From positions 106,736,311-106,800,310 of the forward strand of contig NC_134951.1 in assembly GCF_965638725.1 (NCBI RefSeq): DNA of 64,000 nucleotides, given 5' to 3'. Made by a program: the position numbers and the translations under genes. Source of the DNA: Aptenodytes patagonicus. Lineage: Eukaryota > Chordata > Aves > Sphenisciformes > Spheniscidae. Under the pieces are notes generated by a model, which was given only the letters and a program-made list of their open reading frames with translations, had not been told where the DNA came from and did no database searches. Of the stretch, positions 39,639 through 52,168 are shown piece by piece. Every line of letters begins with the position of its first letter. Within the stretch, counting starts at the first letter, position 1.

Positions 39639-39807
39639 CATTTGGAATGACAGAGTTAATCCAAATGGAGATGGATTAGCTGGCAGGGGGCAGGTGAGGT
39701 GGTCAAAGGCACATGCAGTTTATCATATGGCTCTGTAATTTACGACATGATTATCACAACTACATATTTGGTGTGGGGATATAGATATACATGCACATAT
39801 GTATACA

Positions 39808-39905
39808 CAGAGCCAAACTTTTTTGGCACGGGGGCCACACAGTCATTTCAAATTGAGACTCTGGGCTGCACTTGTTCCAGGACTGTTTGTCTGTTGCCAA
39901 CACAC
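39808..39905 (+). mobile_element. Possible hAT-derived relic
   Basis: GAGCCAAACTTTTTTGGCAC, GGGGGCCACA and TTTCAAATTGAGACTCTGGG resemble the terminal part of hAT-type elements (ends like CAGTGGTTCTCAAACTTTTT). Only one end is visible and no duplication was found. Confidence 0.3.
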
Positions 39906-40465
39906 TGAAGCGCCTCAGGCTTCAGTCTGATTCTTTGTTTGCTTGCCCATTAAAGTTCTTATCCCACACTCCCTTTTGGCAGAAATTTTTGTTGTTTCTG
40001 CTTTATGCTGGCCTAGGCCCTTCTCTTGCCTCTGTTCCTATTAACCTATAGCAGTGACAGCCAGGAGCAAACTGAAGCAGCTGGTTGGAGATGCTACTAT
40101 CAGACTGCGAAACAGCTGTTGTGCAGAGGGGCCACCCTGAAAAACTTCTATTACAGCACTGCTGGGCCACATTTTGGCCATTGCAGACAGGGAATTGGGG
40201 AAAGAGAGCACTTTCATTTGCAGATATTTAATTGCTGAAAAATGTAGGGGTGTGTGCGGCATCTTTATTGGATGTCACACAGAAGTAATGCTTTCCAGGT
40301 ATTTTTTTGGCACTTCGCGTCATTATCCTCTTACTGCCAGCATGCAGTGGCCCCATGTTGCAACTCAGTGTGAAACTGATTTCCAATTTTTCTGTTTAAA
40401 TTAATATTTACCAGTTGGTTATTTTTGGCAGACTTTTATTGATAGCATTGATTCAAGACGAATAG

Positions 40466-40550
40466 CCAAATTCAGTTCTTGGTTACAGCAGTGTGACATC
40501 TGGAGTTAACTCCGCTTTTATCAATGTCACTAAGAGCAGGCACGGTAATT
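40466..40550. repeat. Degenerate palindromic MITE-like relic
   Basis: GCCAAATTCAGTTCTTGG, TTACAGCAGTGTGACATCTGG, AGTTAACTCCGC and TCACTAAGAGCAGG follow the pattern of a palindromic family with a TTACACCAGTGTAA-type arm. Diverged, with approximate borders. Confidence 0.4.
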
Positions 40551-43500
40551 TTTCTGTCTTTTTAGAGCGTGACATTTGCCTTGTCCTTACCTATAGATAA
40601 GAGTTGGGCTGCAGTTTTAACTTTGGAAAAGTTGGGATACAGCATTGAGTATAGCTCTGAAATTTATTGATTGGGCACTTCTCTAAGATACTTAATAATA
40701 CCTACATCTTAACCTTTGGGAACCAGTCACTTCAGAATACCATTATGTATGTGCAGAAATAGCTCTTACGAAAGCAGTATAAATTAGACCTTCGCTATCA
40801 GCCAAAAAGAAAAGAAATTATTTGAGTACTTTTGTATCCATCATCAATCAGGTGGATTAATCACTTCAGAGTTATTTTAGCTATTTCTAAACTAAAGATG
40901 TAGCAGAATCATTGACCAGGGCACAGGACCTACATTGTAATTTGAATGGACTTGTAGCAAGTGAGGTACTTGACGCAGCTGCGCAGAATTTTCTGCATGT
41001 CCCGTTGTGTGTGGGGGGCGTATTGCCTCCACATCCCTGTACGTGTACAACAGCCCACGTGGCCTAGACTGAATCCACTCCGTTGGATATTGATACAAAT
41101 AAATACCTCAGCTATGTCTATAGAAAAGCTACAAAATTGCATGACAATGCTTATGTAGTTGGCATGCGAGCCTAAGCACTGTTGTGTTCGACTCACATTA
41201 AGAGCTGTACTTCGAAGCACATTCCTGTTTGTCATCTTAAGGGTGGGAAATCACTAAAAGAACAAAGTCAGCCACCAAGGCTGCCAAGCTAAGTTTGCCG
41301 TGACATTGATAAATATTCAAGCCAATGTCTTTCAAATGTTATTGTGAATCACCTTTCCCTCCTTCCTTCCCCTGCTTCAGTCATCTTGCTGGCTCAGAAT
41401 ATTCACCTTTGTCTCAGACCTCAGCTGCCTTCACTTTATTGCATATGATTGCTATTGTCTTTGTCTCTTTTATCCGCTTCGCTGTGTCTCATTTTCCTAA
41501 AGTACCTGGCACCCACTTTTCCATAACACTGTTCCTTTGTTTCAGGAAAACATAATTTCAGGAGGCAGCAGAAATACAGTTCCAAAGGCCACAGGGTGAC
41601 ATCCTCTCTCACCTGATCTTTATTCATATCGGGGTTTAATGGCATTTTTTTTTTCCATTTCTCAAGCACCCTGCAACTCCCTTCCTCCCTGACAGGAAGG
41701 CACATTTTATTTCTCATAAAAATGCTTTCCTACCAATCTTCTGTTCTTCAGAAGTTTCAGAGGCCCTTCTGTTAAATGTTGGTTTTCTCATGTGGATGGA
41801 CCTGTTGACCTGGTTGTGGTTTATTACTGTTTTGACATTTTTTCCGCTTCCTAAATTTGGAGGAACTTAGACCCTTTTGTCATTTCTAATCTCTGTTGTA
41901 TTGGCTTCAGCAGCAATCTTCCCAAACTCTGTTTTTAATTTTGTGGTAGGAACAATTGAGAAGTTTCAATATCTGAACTGGTTGGCTTTCTAAAAGTAGT
42001 ATTTTTAACGTACAGCTAATCTTGTGTTTGTGGTTCATACATAATCTACCTGCCTCGGCTATCTCCGACAAAAAAATGTAGTTTCTCTCATTTCTACCAA
42101 GTCAGAAAAGGATGCTGTTATACAGTCCTTTATGTACACTTTCTCAGCTCCCTGATGCACTAAAAAAGGGCCCTCAATCCATTGAAATAATACAAAACCT
42201 CAGTTGCTGATGGAAGTGGTATGTGATTTTCTGTGTACATTTTACACCAGAAGGTACAGTGCCTATTGTACATCCCCATTTAAAACTCAAACACAATGGC
42301 TCATGCAGCTGGATGGTGACCTGCCAATGAAGTTTAAGACAGCATAGACTTCCATGTGAATCTGCAGATTAATGAGACAGAGAACTATCTTCTTTTTTAC
42401 CCACAAAAGGCTACTTGCACATTCAGAATGTGCTGCAGACTAAAACCAAAGTTCAGCTCACCACAGGAGTAGAGAAGAAACACACACAGGATACACCTCA
42501 GAAACAGCCCAGCCCTTATGGAAAACTCCTGTGGAATTTAACACAAAATGATAAGCTTTCTGCAGTTGTGTTTTGGTTGGGTTTTTTTGTGGTTTTTTTT
42601 TTTTGTACCATCCTATAGCTCAGATACCTCTGCTATTAAATTCTATACAATGGCTCGAAAAAGTTCATATAAAAGATGTAATGCTCCATAGGTTTTAGAG
42701 TAATTTCTGCAGTGTTCTGTTACATTTCTCTAGGACCCCCTTGTTTCTATTCCAATTATGTTATCTAGAACTTTTCATAAAAGACCTATCTTGTAACAGG
42801 CCCTTTCCCTCTCTCTCCGTTTTCCTTTAAGTATAACAAAATGTGTATGGAGATATATATTTTCACAAGTCCATGATTTTAGGTGTACTACCACATGTGG
42901 CAAAGGCATTATTTGTCTTTTGGCTAGCAAGCTAAGTAAACTAGTAAGCAAACTGTCAAAACCAGACAAATATAAATAGCAACTGCCTTCTCATCTTGAT
43001 TAGGCCAATGAAACAACACTAGTGTGGAAGAGGGGGAAAAATGAGCTTTCAATCTTTTTTTATTATAATTTTGAAGCAAAGCCCAAATTATAAACACTTA
43101 CAGAAACCTTTATTTGTGAATGTCCTCTCAGGACATTATGTTGCAAGATGAAGTAGTTGTGCAAGGGTTAATTTAGCTCCTCAAATAAATAGAAAAAGTC
43201 TTCAGGAAGTGTTTGGCACATCATAGTCCTACAATTCTGATGTAATTCTTACATATCTGTCCTTCTGGAATACAGCAGCAGTAGTCTTAGGTGTTGATTC
43301 AAGGCGTTCCATGAAAATGGGCTGCTTAATATTTGTCAATGGGCACAAAGACAGCAGGTACTTCAAGGCTGACTAATCAGCTTTTAAGGTATTTTTGTTG
43401 TCTTTTCTTTTTTCCTCTCCTATCAGTCAAAATTTTCACAATTTTCTCTTACCCACCTCTTACCCTCTTATGACTGCACCCAGTGAGCTCCATTAGAGTG

Positions 43501-45894
43501 ACTGTTTCTGTGTTCCCACCCCGTTATCTCCTGAGCAGACCCTGGATCCACCTAGAGAGGGGCAGATTGTGGTGGGAATTTGGATACTGGAGACACGGAC
43601 AAGCTGCTTACACTCTGCCAACACCCAGTGGCAATGCCAGTGGGATGGTGATGCTGTCAGGCAGGTGGCTGTGACAGCCTCATCGCAAGTGACCCAAACT
43701 CAGAGCAAGTTAGATTAAAAAGGAACATCTAATTTATCTCAAGAGAGGCTCAGAGAGCAGAACTCTGCACAACCCTTCATCTGCCTCTTCCTCATCCTAG
43801 GGCTTGACGGGGAGAGCTGAAACAGAAGATTAATATGATCTGGTATCTTTATAACCAGAAAGTGGTAATCCACCGTGGAAAGATAGTTCAGACTATTGTT
43901 TGAACTAATAATTAGAGGCCAAATTAATTTGAAATGGACTGGAGAAATGGCAGTAATTTAAATAGAATTTTTCATTTTAAAGGTGACCTAGTTACCTATG
44001 TTATAACAACGTTGGGTTCACTAGTCCCTGTTTGTCATGGTCATGGCTTCAAACATGAAATTGTCTTCACATATGTCGCTCAGAGGGAAAGGAGCTGCAA
44101 GAAATTCCATATGACCTTATGATGAGCAATAAAATTACAGTGGCTAAAGAGACGCTGTCTAAGAAATAGCTTTCACTACTCAGTTTTTGCATTTACAGAG
44201 GTAGTGATCGAAGTAAGTAATTCAACATCTATGAAGGCAAATGCTGGGTATAATAAGAAATGTATAGAAGACTAAAAGTTAAAGTAATCGAACCAGTGAA
44301 GGTCCCATGGTCTATTATTTTTTTCTCTTCTATGAATTTCATAGAGTAACCATGTTTTAATCTTAAAGAGGCAGGAGATGGAAGCATAAAACAAAGTGGC
44401 AGGCTTTAGCTTATCGATTTGAGAAAAATATTTTTAGTCACTGATTCTTGACACAAGGATTACCCATGCCAGCTTTTGTGGCTTGAAGAGAAGGGGCCCC
44501 AGAAAGGTTTGCTGAAGTCAAAATGTCTTCAAAAATGACTCACAGAAAAAATACAAGTTACAGCAATCCTCCTTGAGATGACTAACTTGGTTTGTTAAGC
44601 AACAATTTTGTGTCAGTTTTGACTCATCGAGCGCTTATTTAGCTCATGAGGATGCCTTTGATGGTGTAAAAAGATCTCTGAATACAATCACAATTCAATA
44701 CCATCTAAAGCATCATCAGATGCCACAGAAAGGGATAATTTCAAACTCCCGCAGTGTTTACATGGATAATGTATCCACTTAGTTTTATTATCAAATCTTT
44801 ATTTCATTCCTGAGACTACAATATTTTGTCTTACTGCTTTCATGATTGTTTCAATTCATCTGGTTTCTGCATATCGTTGAGTATTTACTTTTCATTTTTT
44901 ATGTAACTCCCTTGAGAAGCAGCTTTGCGTTGACTCATTTTCTTTCTTTCCTTTCTTTAAGAAAATTTTGTCTCTGTGGATTTTCTCTGAAGATGTTTGG
45001 AATTGATGAGCTGTGATTTCAACACTTCCCAGACTGACTTGAGCAGTAGAGTCTCATTCATGTCACGAGTGTGTTTGCTGAAGTTGGTACTATGGGTCCA
45101 GCTGAACACAGTTTTCAACTGCTAATACTGTAATCCTAATGCACCTTCTGCTCTCTGTCTTTCCTTTGATCATTTAAAATATTTCTTGAAGTATAGACAA
45201 GCCCTACTCCTCTTCAAGCACTGCAGGAAAAGTACCATATTAATCTTTGGGGATGCTGATTTCTGTTTCTAGTTTTCTAGGGTTTGGAGGGATCCTGACT
45301 TTCTGTTAACACAGTCATTATCTGGGACAGAGTTTATGGTCGATATATTTGTCCATGCACTCCTGTTTTTAATTTTATTATTTTAATGAAACAGATTAAG
45401 AGAAATGAAAACAATATATTTTTACTTTCATTTCATATTTGCACCAAATCCTTGGGTGGATCTAAACCCAGCTATATTACCCGGATCTGTTGCTGAATAG
45501 CCTCATTTTCTCTCTTATATATTGGGATTTTCCAAATTGTTGTCTTAAAGAACATTTGCTTTTCCATCTGGTCAATCATGTCTGCTATACTGGTCCCTCT
45601 ACATGCCTGGGCCCTACAGTCTGTTTACCCTGTGCAGTCCAGGTGCCCCAACCACATGTGTGGAGTCTGACAACTCCCAGTCCCTTCCTTTCTCACCACG
45701 TTCACAGACTCCTCAGTGACGTAAACCTGCAGGACAGTCACACTTGAACGTAAAAGTTCCCCTAGTTTTATCACTATTATTATTATTATTGCCATTGCCA
45801 TTCTCTTAACTCTGAAAGCTAATAAGCACTGGTAACGGGCAAGGAAGAAGCAAGTACTTATCCAAAATGTACTTGTTCTGAATCTAAAATACTT

Positions 45895-46269
45895 TCACAA
45901 TGTAAATCTCCACAGTGCTAAATACCCGAAATCCCTGATCAGTTCACGCTGATAGCTTATTCTCTGGCTCTGTTCTGGACCGCTCCAAGTACATCCCCAA
46001 AACAGAGCCCTGGCAGTTTGGCAGATGATTTCCTCCAGAAAGCATTCCCAAAGGCAATACGGACAATACTGCAATGCGTTATCTCCCTTCTCCATCCCCA
46101 TGACATTCAGGCCCTCCAGGTATTCCCCTGTGCCGTATCCCTGGGCTCGCAGCATTCTGTCAGTGGAACTAGCACCAAAGGGGCTGCAGCCTAGGGGCGA
46201 CATTATTTCATAGACATTGAACAAACACCACAAATTAAGAGTGCTCTCCTCAGGCCAAAGGCTCACCAC
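45895..46269. other. Unassigned stretch with a 124-codon open frame on the minus strand
   Basis: An uninterrupted minus-strand frame of 124 codons with mixed composition. I recognise no domain, splice context or homologue. It probably reflects chance. Mentioned because it is among the longer open frames in the desert outside repeats and GC-rich islands. Confidence 0.15.
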
Positions 46270-47410
46270 CCCAGGCCCAAAGATGAGCCTGCGTGAAGTG
46301 ACGGCCCAGGGGACACAGCCAGCCTGCTGCGAAGAGCGCTAGGTGCGGGCAGCGTGGACGGGAGCCAGACTGAGCCCCTTAGCCCTGGGGGCCAGGGCTG
46401 CGCCCCAGCTCCTCTCCTAGTAGCAGTGTAGACTCAGCCAGCAGCTAACCGCATAGCTCCCAAACACATTTTAGCTCCCAAGCACATGGTTGAGGTGCAA
46501 CTTCCTTTTAAATAACTATTTCGCTAAGTGTAAACGTAACATAGTAGTATCTGGCCTGATAGCTATCTTCCTGTTAACCTAAAAGAGGCACAAGCCTACC
46601 TTCATTCAAAGCAAAACTCCCAGGCTTTGACTACATTTTTTTTTCTCCCCCGCTAAGCAAAAAAGATCCCAAACAAGCAAAACCAGCACCAAAAAAATTC
46701 TTGCAAGGACTGGGAATTCCCCAAGTTATTGATTGTAATAAAAATACTCTACGTTTGGTTTCATTTTCAAATGCACTCTGTACCCGCAGCTCTCGCTGGT
46801 ACCAAATGCAAAGCTGGGAGAGCACTGCATTTCTGTATAAACACATCTGGAGGCCTTCTAGCTGCTGCTGGTGTGACGCCTGTCAGCGTGGGGTTGCTTA
46901 CAAATATTTAGTACTCTGCTGGACCAGATTTCATCTTTCAAGAAGTAAAAGTGCCTGTCATCTGATGATGGATGGTGGCTCTTCTCTCAGTAAAAGTCTG
47001 TGTAGTCTCAGCTTCCGTCCATGTAGAAAAGCAGTCGCAGAAGGAAAAGCAGAAGAGGTGGTTGACAGAGAAACCACCAACTACGTGGACGTGAATTAGC
47101 CTGCTGAAAGATGAGCCCTCAGTCAATAGGGAACACCAGAAAAGGGAATAAGAGGAAGCTGGTATCACTCCTACTCCTTCCACCCGGATGATACTTAAAG
47201 AAGGCTCTTTGGTTTCCAGAATCCCTCCACTCAATGATTTTTAGAGCACTGGGTGCAGCCAAATCATTCATGAAGTTAAACTGGGAGAGTAAGGTAAGAA
47301 GGTAAGAACAATATTAGTTATAATTAAAGAGGCCCTGAAGATAGCATAAGAATGAACTCTTTCCTTCCCTTTCTCTCTCCTTCCAGCTATTACTTCATTT
47401 TGTAGGAGGC

Positions 47411-48680
47411 AGAGATTAGAGGGAGGAATAGTGGCCTGCAGCAAAAGGAAGAAAAAGGGGAATTATGATGCACAGAAAATTGAAGCTTAAGATATCTGCA
47501 TATCCAGAAGGCAATTAAAAAAAGGGGACAAAAAATAAAAGAGTATTTGAAGTACGTTATACACAGAAGAAATCCCAGCAATGGAATTAGCCAGTTACCA
47601 GATGAAGGTGGTAAAATCATTAATAATGAAGAAAGCCATATTCAATAAACATGTCTCTCCTCGATTTTGAAAAAGTAGGATGACAGCAGTATCATATCGG
47701 GCAGCCAAAGCCTTTTTCAGTCCATTAGTAACCAAATAGGATGGTAAACATCTACTTGTGATAAAAAGCTGTAATTCATCAGGCCCAGATATCATGCACC
47801 TGAGGAGTCTCAAATAGTTGGTGGAGGAGATCCTTCCTTCCACACATTAATTTTTAATGGGTCTTGAAATAATATAGAAATTCCAGAAGACTGGAAGAAG
47901 ACTGATGTTTTGCCAGTATTCAGCAAGGACAAACACGATGACCTTGGTAAATATAAGCCAGCTAACCTAACATCAAACTAGAGAGGAGGTGAGGGGGGAG
48001 CAAAATAATAGAATATGGGATTCAACTGATAAAGAATGAAAGGACAGGAAGTAATTAATGCCAGTCAGCATGGTTTTATGGAAAATAGGTCGTCAGACAA
48101 ACCTCATTAGATTACAAATTTGGCTGAAAAGGTAACTGCTTCAGTGTGATATACTGAGACATTTGTAAGGCGTTTGATTTAATTTTGCAAAACATTCTGA
48201 TTAAAAATAATATTGTGCGGTCTCAGTGAAATACCCACTAGCAGAACAGTGGTCTTATTAAGTGGCAAATCTCAAAAATGAGTTATCACTGGGAAGTCAT
48301 CACTGAATAAAGGTATTTTTAGCAAGGCTGGAAAGGGGTCAGTCTCAGGCCTGGCACTTGAGAATTTTTGTTGCCGAGTTAAATATAAATTACTGTTGAT
48401 TGTACTGTTAATGCAATCTTTGCACATATAAATAGAAAAGCAACCAATATGTATATAGATGTGATGTTACACCTTTGTACAGCATTGGTGTGGCAACTGA
48501 GATGCCATACAGTTTCAGTGATCGTATGTTTAATGAAGCTGAAAAAAATCAGAGGTTTGGAAAATAGCCGCAAAAATCATTATTAGAACTGAAGAAAATG
48601 CCTTACCATGAGAACTTTAGAGAACATGCAGAGATTGCTTGATTACAGTGTGTAAATACCTGCATCAGCAGAAAAGCAGC
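47411..48680 (+). mobile_element. Ancient decayed CR1/L3-type LINE relic
   Basis: About 1.27 kb of reverse-transcriptase-derived sequence broken by many stops and frameshifts. Recognisable words, in order: GAAAATTGAAGCTTAAGATA near 47476, a segment encoding SGPDIMHLRSLK (about 47780-47815), PEDWKKTDVLPVFSKD (about 47885-47932), YKPANLTSN, ASQHGFMENRS (about 48058-48090), a shifted KAFDL (about 48170), and a 3' part reading TGGTGTGGCAACTGAGATGC and GATTGCTTGATTACAGTG. This is the CR1-clade RT order. Divergence is far greater than in the CR1 at 8.1-9.8 kb, so it is a separate and much older insertion. Both ends are approximate. Confidence 0.75.
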
Positions 48681-49129
48681 TCACCCACTTTCCTTTTCCA
48701 GCACCCCCAGTGAGCTGGGACAAAAGAGGTACGCAGTCTTAGGGCCCAGGTCACCCCGAAGGGTGTCTGTTTCCACATCAGTAGCAGGATAGGTTAAGCA
48801 CGGCCCGGTGGCAATGGGGTGTCCCTCATGTCAGGAGGGGTGCCTGACCTACTACACATGGCAGCACTCATGTAGGTCGTCTGCATCTGTGAAGGCTCCA
48901 AGACTTTTCTCTTGCCTGTAATCCCTCTCCAAGTAAAAGGGCAGATAACATGACCCTGGATAACTCAGGAAGTGTCCTGGCCAATTATCTTAGGGAGCCT
49001 CAAGGAGTTATCAGAGGATCAAAGACCATTCTCTAGTCTTCAACGCAGAAAAGTTGCAGCTAGACGACAAAAGGAGAGGCAGGGGAAGAATGTGACAACT
49101 TAATGATGCTATAGTAGCACCGGGTAAGA

Positions 49130-49213
49130 TCCTCAGCTTGAGCGAGCAGGTGCCGTTCCTTCAAAGTCAGTGGAGAGATGCTGATTTACACCAGTGAAGA
49201 ATCTGACATTATA
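49130..49213. repeat. Degenerate palindromic MITE-like relic
   Basis: AAGATCCTCAGCTTGAG on the left and GATGCTGATTTACACCAGTG then AAGAATCTGAC on the right bracket TTCAAAGTCAGTGGAG. The right arm is well preserved against the TCAGCTGGTGTAAAT palindrome family, and the left arm is eroded. Confidence 0.5.
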
Positions 49214-52104
49214 TTTTTTTATTTGCTTGAGTCCTGCCGTGGCTCCATAAGCAAAGGTTAATGCAGGTCTGCCAGGGGCAGGCTGGAGTTAACACAGAAT
49301 GGCAGTTGTGAGGTTGCTGATTCTGATAAAAGCAAATTGTGAACTGCAAGCATCTGAGTGTTGAGTGTCACATTCACACCTAACAGCTGCCCTTGCCTGT
49401 TCCCCACAGTCATCCAGTTCTGTCATCATGATATGTTCCTGAAACCACATTTGTGCTGCTGTCACTTTTTGTCTTTGGAAATTTGTGTACAGGCTTTCTG
49501 TAATGACATACTAAAAATGCTTGTAAACTTCAAATGAGTGGATTAAAATATATTTGACCCAGGCAAATCACTTCCATATATTAGGCAGAAACTTGAGTCG
49601 TTGCTTCTTCTAGGTCTGCACTCTCCCCTGTAAAGACTTGCAGTAGGGATGTTAATATTTATAAAGTTGTAGGAGGTATCTGATGGGTGAAGGCGGTAAA
49701 GCGTTTGTTCCTTTCATGAAAAAAATGAGGAACCTCTTTCTAGATCACTGGGTCTTTCACTATCACAAATGTCTCTAAAGAGAAGAGACAGACGTCTCTA
49801 TGGGGTTGCCCGGCTTCTCTGTTTTCACCAGTCCTCTTTGGTTGGGAACAGCCTGACTGTCAACAGAGCCAGGGCATCTCTAGAGCATTTTTGTCTGTGT
49901 ATCAGTACTGGGCAATGTCAGTACTGTCAACATGTCAACAATCTGTGGCATAGATGTGGAAGATAACACGAGGACAGATTTTGAATGTCAAGCCCAGGCC
50001 CCTCCAGGGCCGGGAGCTGGGAGCACACCAGCCTGAGAGACGCACCGGTGACACGCCGTGCTTGCAGCCCCTACTGAATTCTGAACTCATTGTCATCACC
50101 TTGCAGGTTATTTCCTAAAAGTGATTAACTGCACTTTTCCTCTTTGAAAGGCAGCATTTCCCAGCTCCTGCTGAGTTTTTACCTTCACACTTAATCTCTG
50201 GTTCGCAAAGAATAATATAGACTTGCACTCACCTGCTGAAAAGGTGCAAATCTCTGAACCCAAACTACCCATAAATTGCCAAGATACCAGAAGCAGCTGC
50301 CTAGCTACAGCAGGACAGAGTTTGGGGTGAGCCATGAAATCTGCCCACAAAGCCTATTAAACCAGCTTACGCTGAGTTTTTTGTTACTTGGACCGCAGCA
50401 CAGGACGTGCTTCCAGCTGCCCCAGCTATCCTGTTGTCAGCACCTGCACTGGCCAGCTGAAAGCAGCTGATGGTACCAATAGTTTTTGGGGAAAAAAAAA
50501 AAAAGAAAAAAAAGACAAGGTTAGTAAACCAGATCTCTCTGGAAATAATTGCATTAAATATAGAAAAGGTTATATACGGTTTCCTTTGTCCTTTCTCTCC
50601 CCATAGGCTGCTGGCCTACCCTGTACCTACCCTGTAGCTGATTTTATTGTTTATTCCTAGCTCACTCTCCAGTTTGCTCGGGGCCCTGTGTCTTAGCGAG
50701 TGGCTCCCCGCTCCCTTTCCAAGTTCAGAACCTTTCTGGCTAAAGTCTGCGGTGACACGTAACACAAAAAGACAGCTTTGGGCACAGGGTGCGCAGCCGT
50801 TCCTGGAGAACAGAGTCTGCGGTTCGGCGGTACCGTTTCTGGAAGATTAAGTGATTAAGCCTAACTAAAATTGACTAACAGGGATGGATCTTTTCCTGTC
50901 AAATGTGCACAGTTTTCCGTAGAGCGGCTCCAAGGTTGTGAGTGAAGGTTAACAGCTCTACTTCTAAAGACTCCTTAATTTTAAGAAATTCAAAGAGCAG
51001 GCATGACACTTTGTTCTGTGACTTTCTTAAACCTATACCCTACTTCACATCCTTTCATGAGCCATCATCTTTCATATTTAAAACAGACATAACGGAAGTT
51101 AAAAAAAGACAGGAGATGAGAAGTACAAGTCTCTGCAGATGTAAGGTATAATTTAGCAAAGTATCATTTTATCACCCAATCCTGCCAGGTCCTCAACATG
51201 TCCTGCGGGGTACAGACTCCTCCGCTCATCTTGTGAGCAGTGGAGAGTGAGAGCACACTCCAGTCTTTTTCTGGTTGCTTGAAACTCCCTGGTATCGGGT
51301 ATTTATTCAGCAGTTGCATGCATATTTATATGGCTAAAGCCTTGAGAATCTTCATAAACTGATTAACAAGTCTGTGTTTTGCAATAAACAATATTTATTT
51401 AGGCATTCAGACTGATTCATAAAAACCCATGTTCAGATTATCTGATGAACATGGTATGAAAACACAGATAAAACAGGGAGATCCAAAAGAGTATGTTTTA
51501 TTTACAGGTTTTGTATAAATATAGAAAGAGGGGGAACAGGATAAATATACTAACAAAGTAGCTACAGAACTGTTTTCATTAATAACTTATCAAACCAGTT
51601 TCATTTCTTGAAAACATCCAAAGTAAGCTAAAAGCTATGCAGGCAGCTGGTTGAATTTCTCCTGGAGGGTTTGAATGGGGCTGCAGGCCGGTGCTGAATT
51701 TCACTCTTGTGAATAAGTTCATGCATTATCTCTTGGAAAGCAATGTTTTTCAGGGTGGAATAAAGCCTATTTAGTAAATTATTATTTTTGTTTTTAAAAC
51801 TAAATGACTGTTTATTAAAAAAGAGAGCTACTGAAATACAAATTTTTCCTCATTACCTGAGGCATAATCAAATTGTCAGCTGTTCAACAAGGGTGATAAT
51901 GTGGAGCAGGAGTGTGATAACGTTTGCCATCATCCCAGCTGGTTCCCCCAAAAAGAAACCTCCTCACAAGCTTCTCATCAGTGAACCTACACGATCTTAG
52001 AGAAGCCTATGGCCCAGCACAAAGGACCGTTTAGAAGTGATCCGATAATGCATATGAGTTGTTAGACCTCTTTTATTTGGACACAACGTTATTTGAAACA
52101 GAAG

Positions 52105-52168
52105 TTAAATCCTGATTTCATTAAAGAACGTAGGAATTTGTCATTGACTTCAGTGTGACCAGGATTTC
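52105..52168. repeat. Degenerate palindromic MITE-like relic
   Basis: GTTAAATCCTGATTTCATTA and GTGTGACCAGGATTTCAC are inverted arms around TTGTCATTGACTTCA. This fits a family with TGAAATCCTGGCC ends and a CATTGACTTCAATG core. Confidence 0.5.

Larger units (their letters stand above)
29911..47410. other. Intergenic sequence, no gene recognised
   Basis: AT-rich unique DNA with scattered small repeats, listed separately: palindromic relics at 32340, 34481, 37149, 39347, 39580 and 40466, two perfect hairpins at 37209 and 38605, short tandem duplications at 32282 and 35368, and a possible hAT relic at 39808. An ATT repeat lies near 45772-45790, and a mildly GC-rich patch lies at 46270-46440. Open frames are short and domainless. 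Confidence 0.6.

Noticed and set aside
46701..47099. 132-codon plus-strand frame
   Set aside because: Cys/Ser/Arg-rich text without a recognisable domain. The neighbouring frames are equally open in part.
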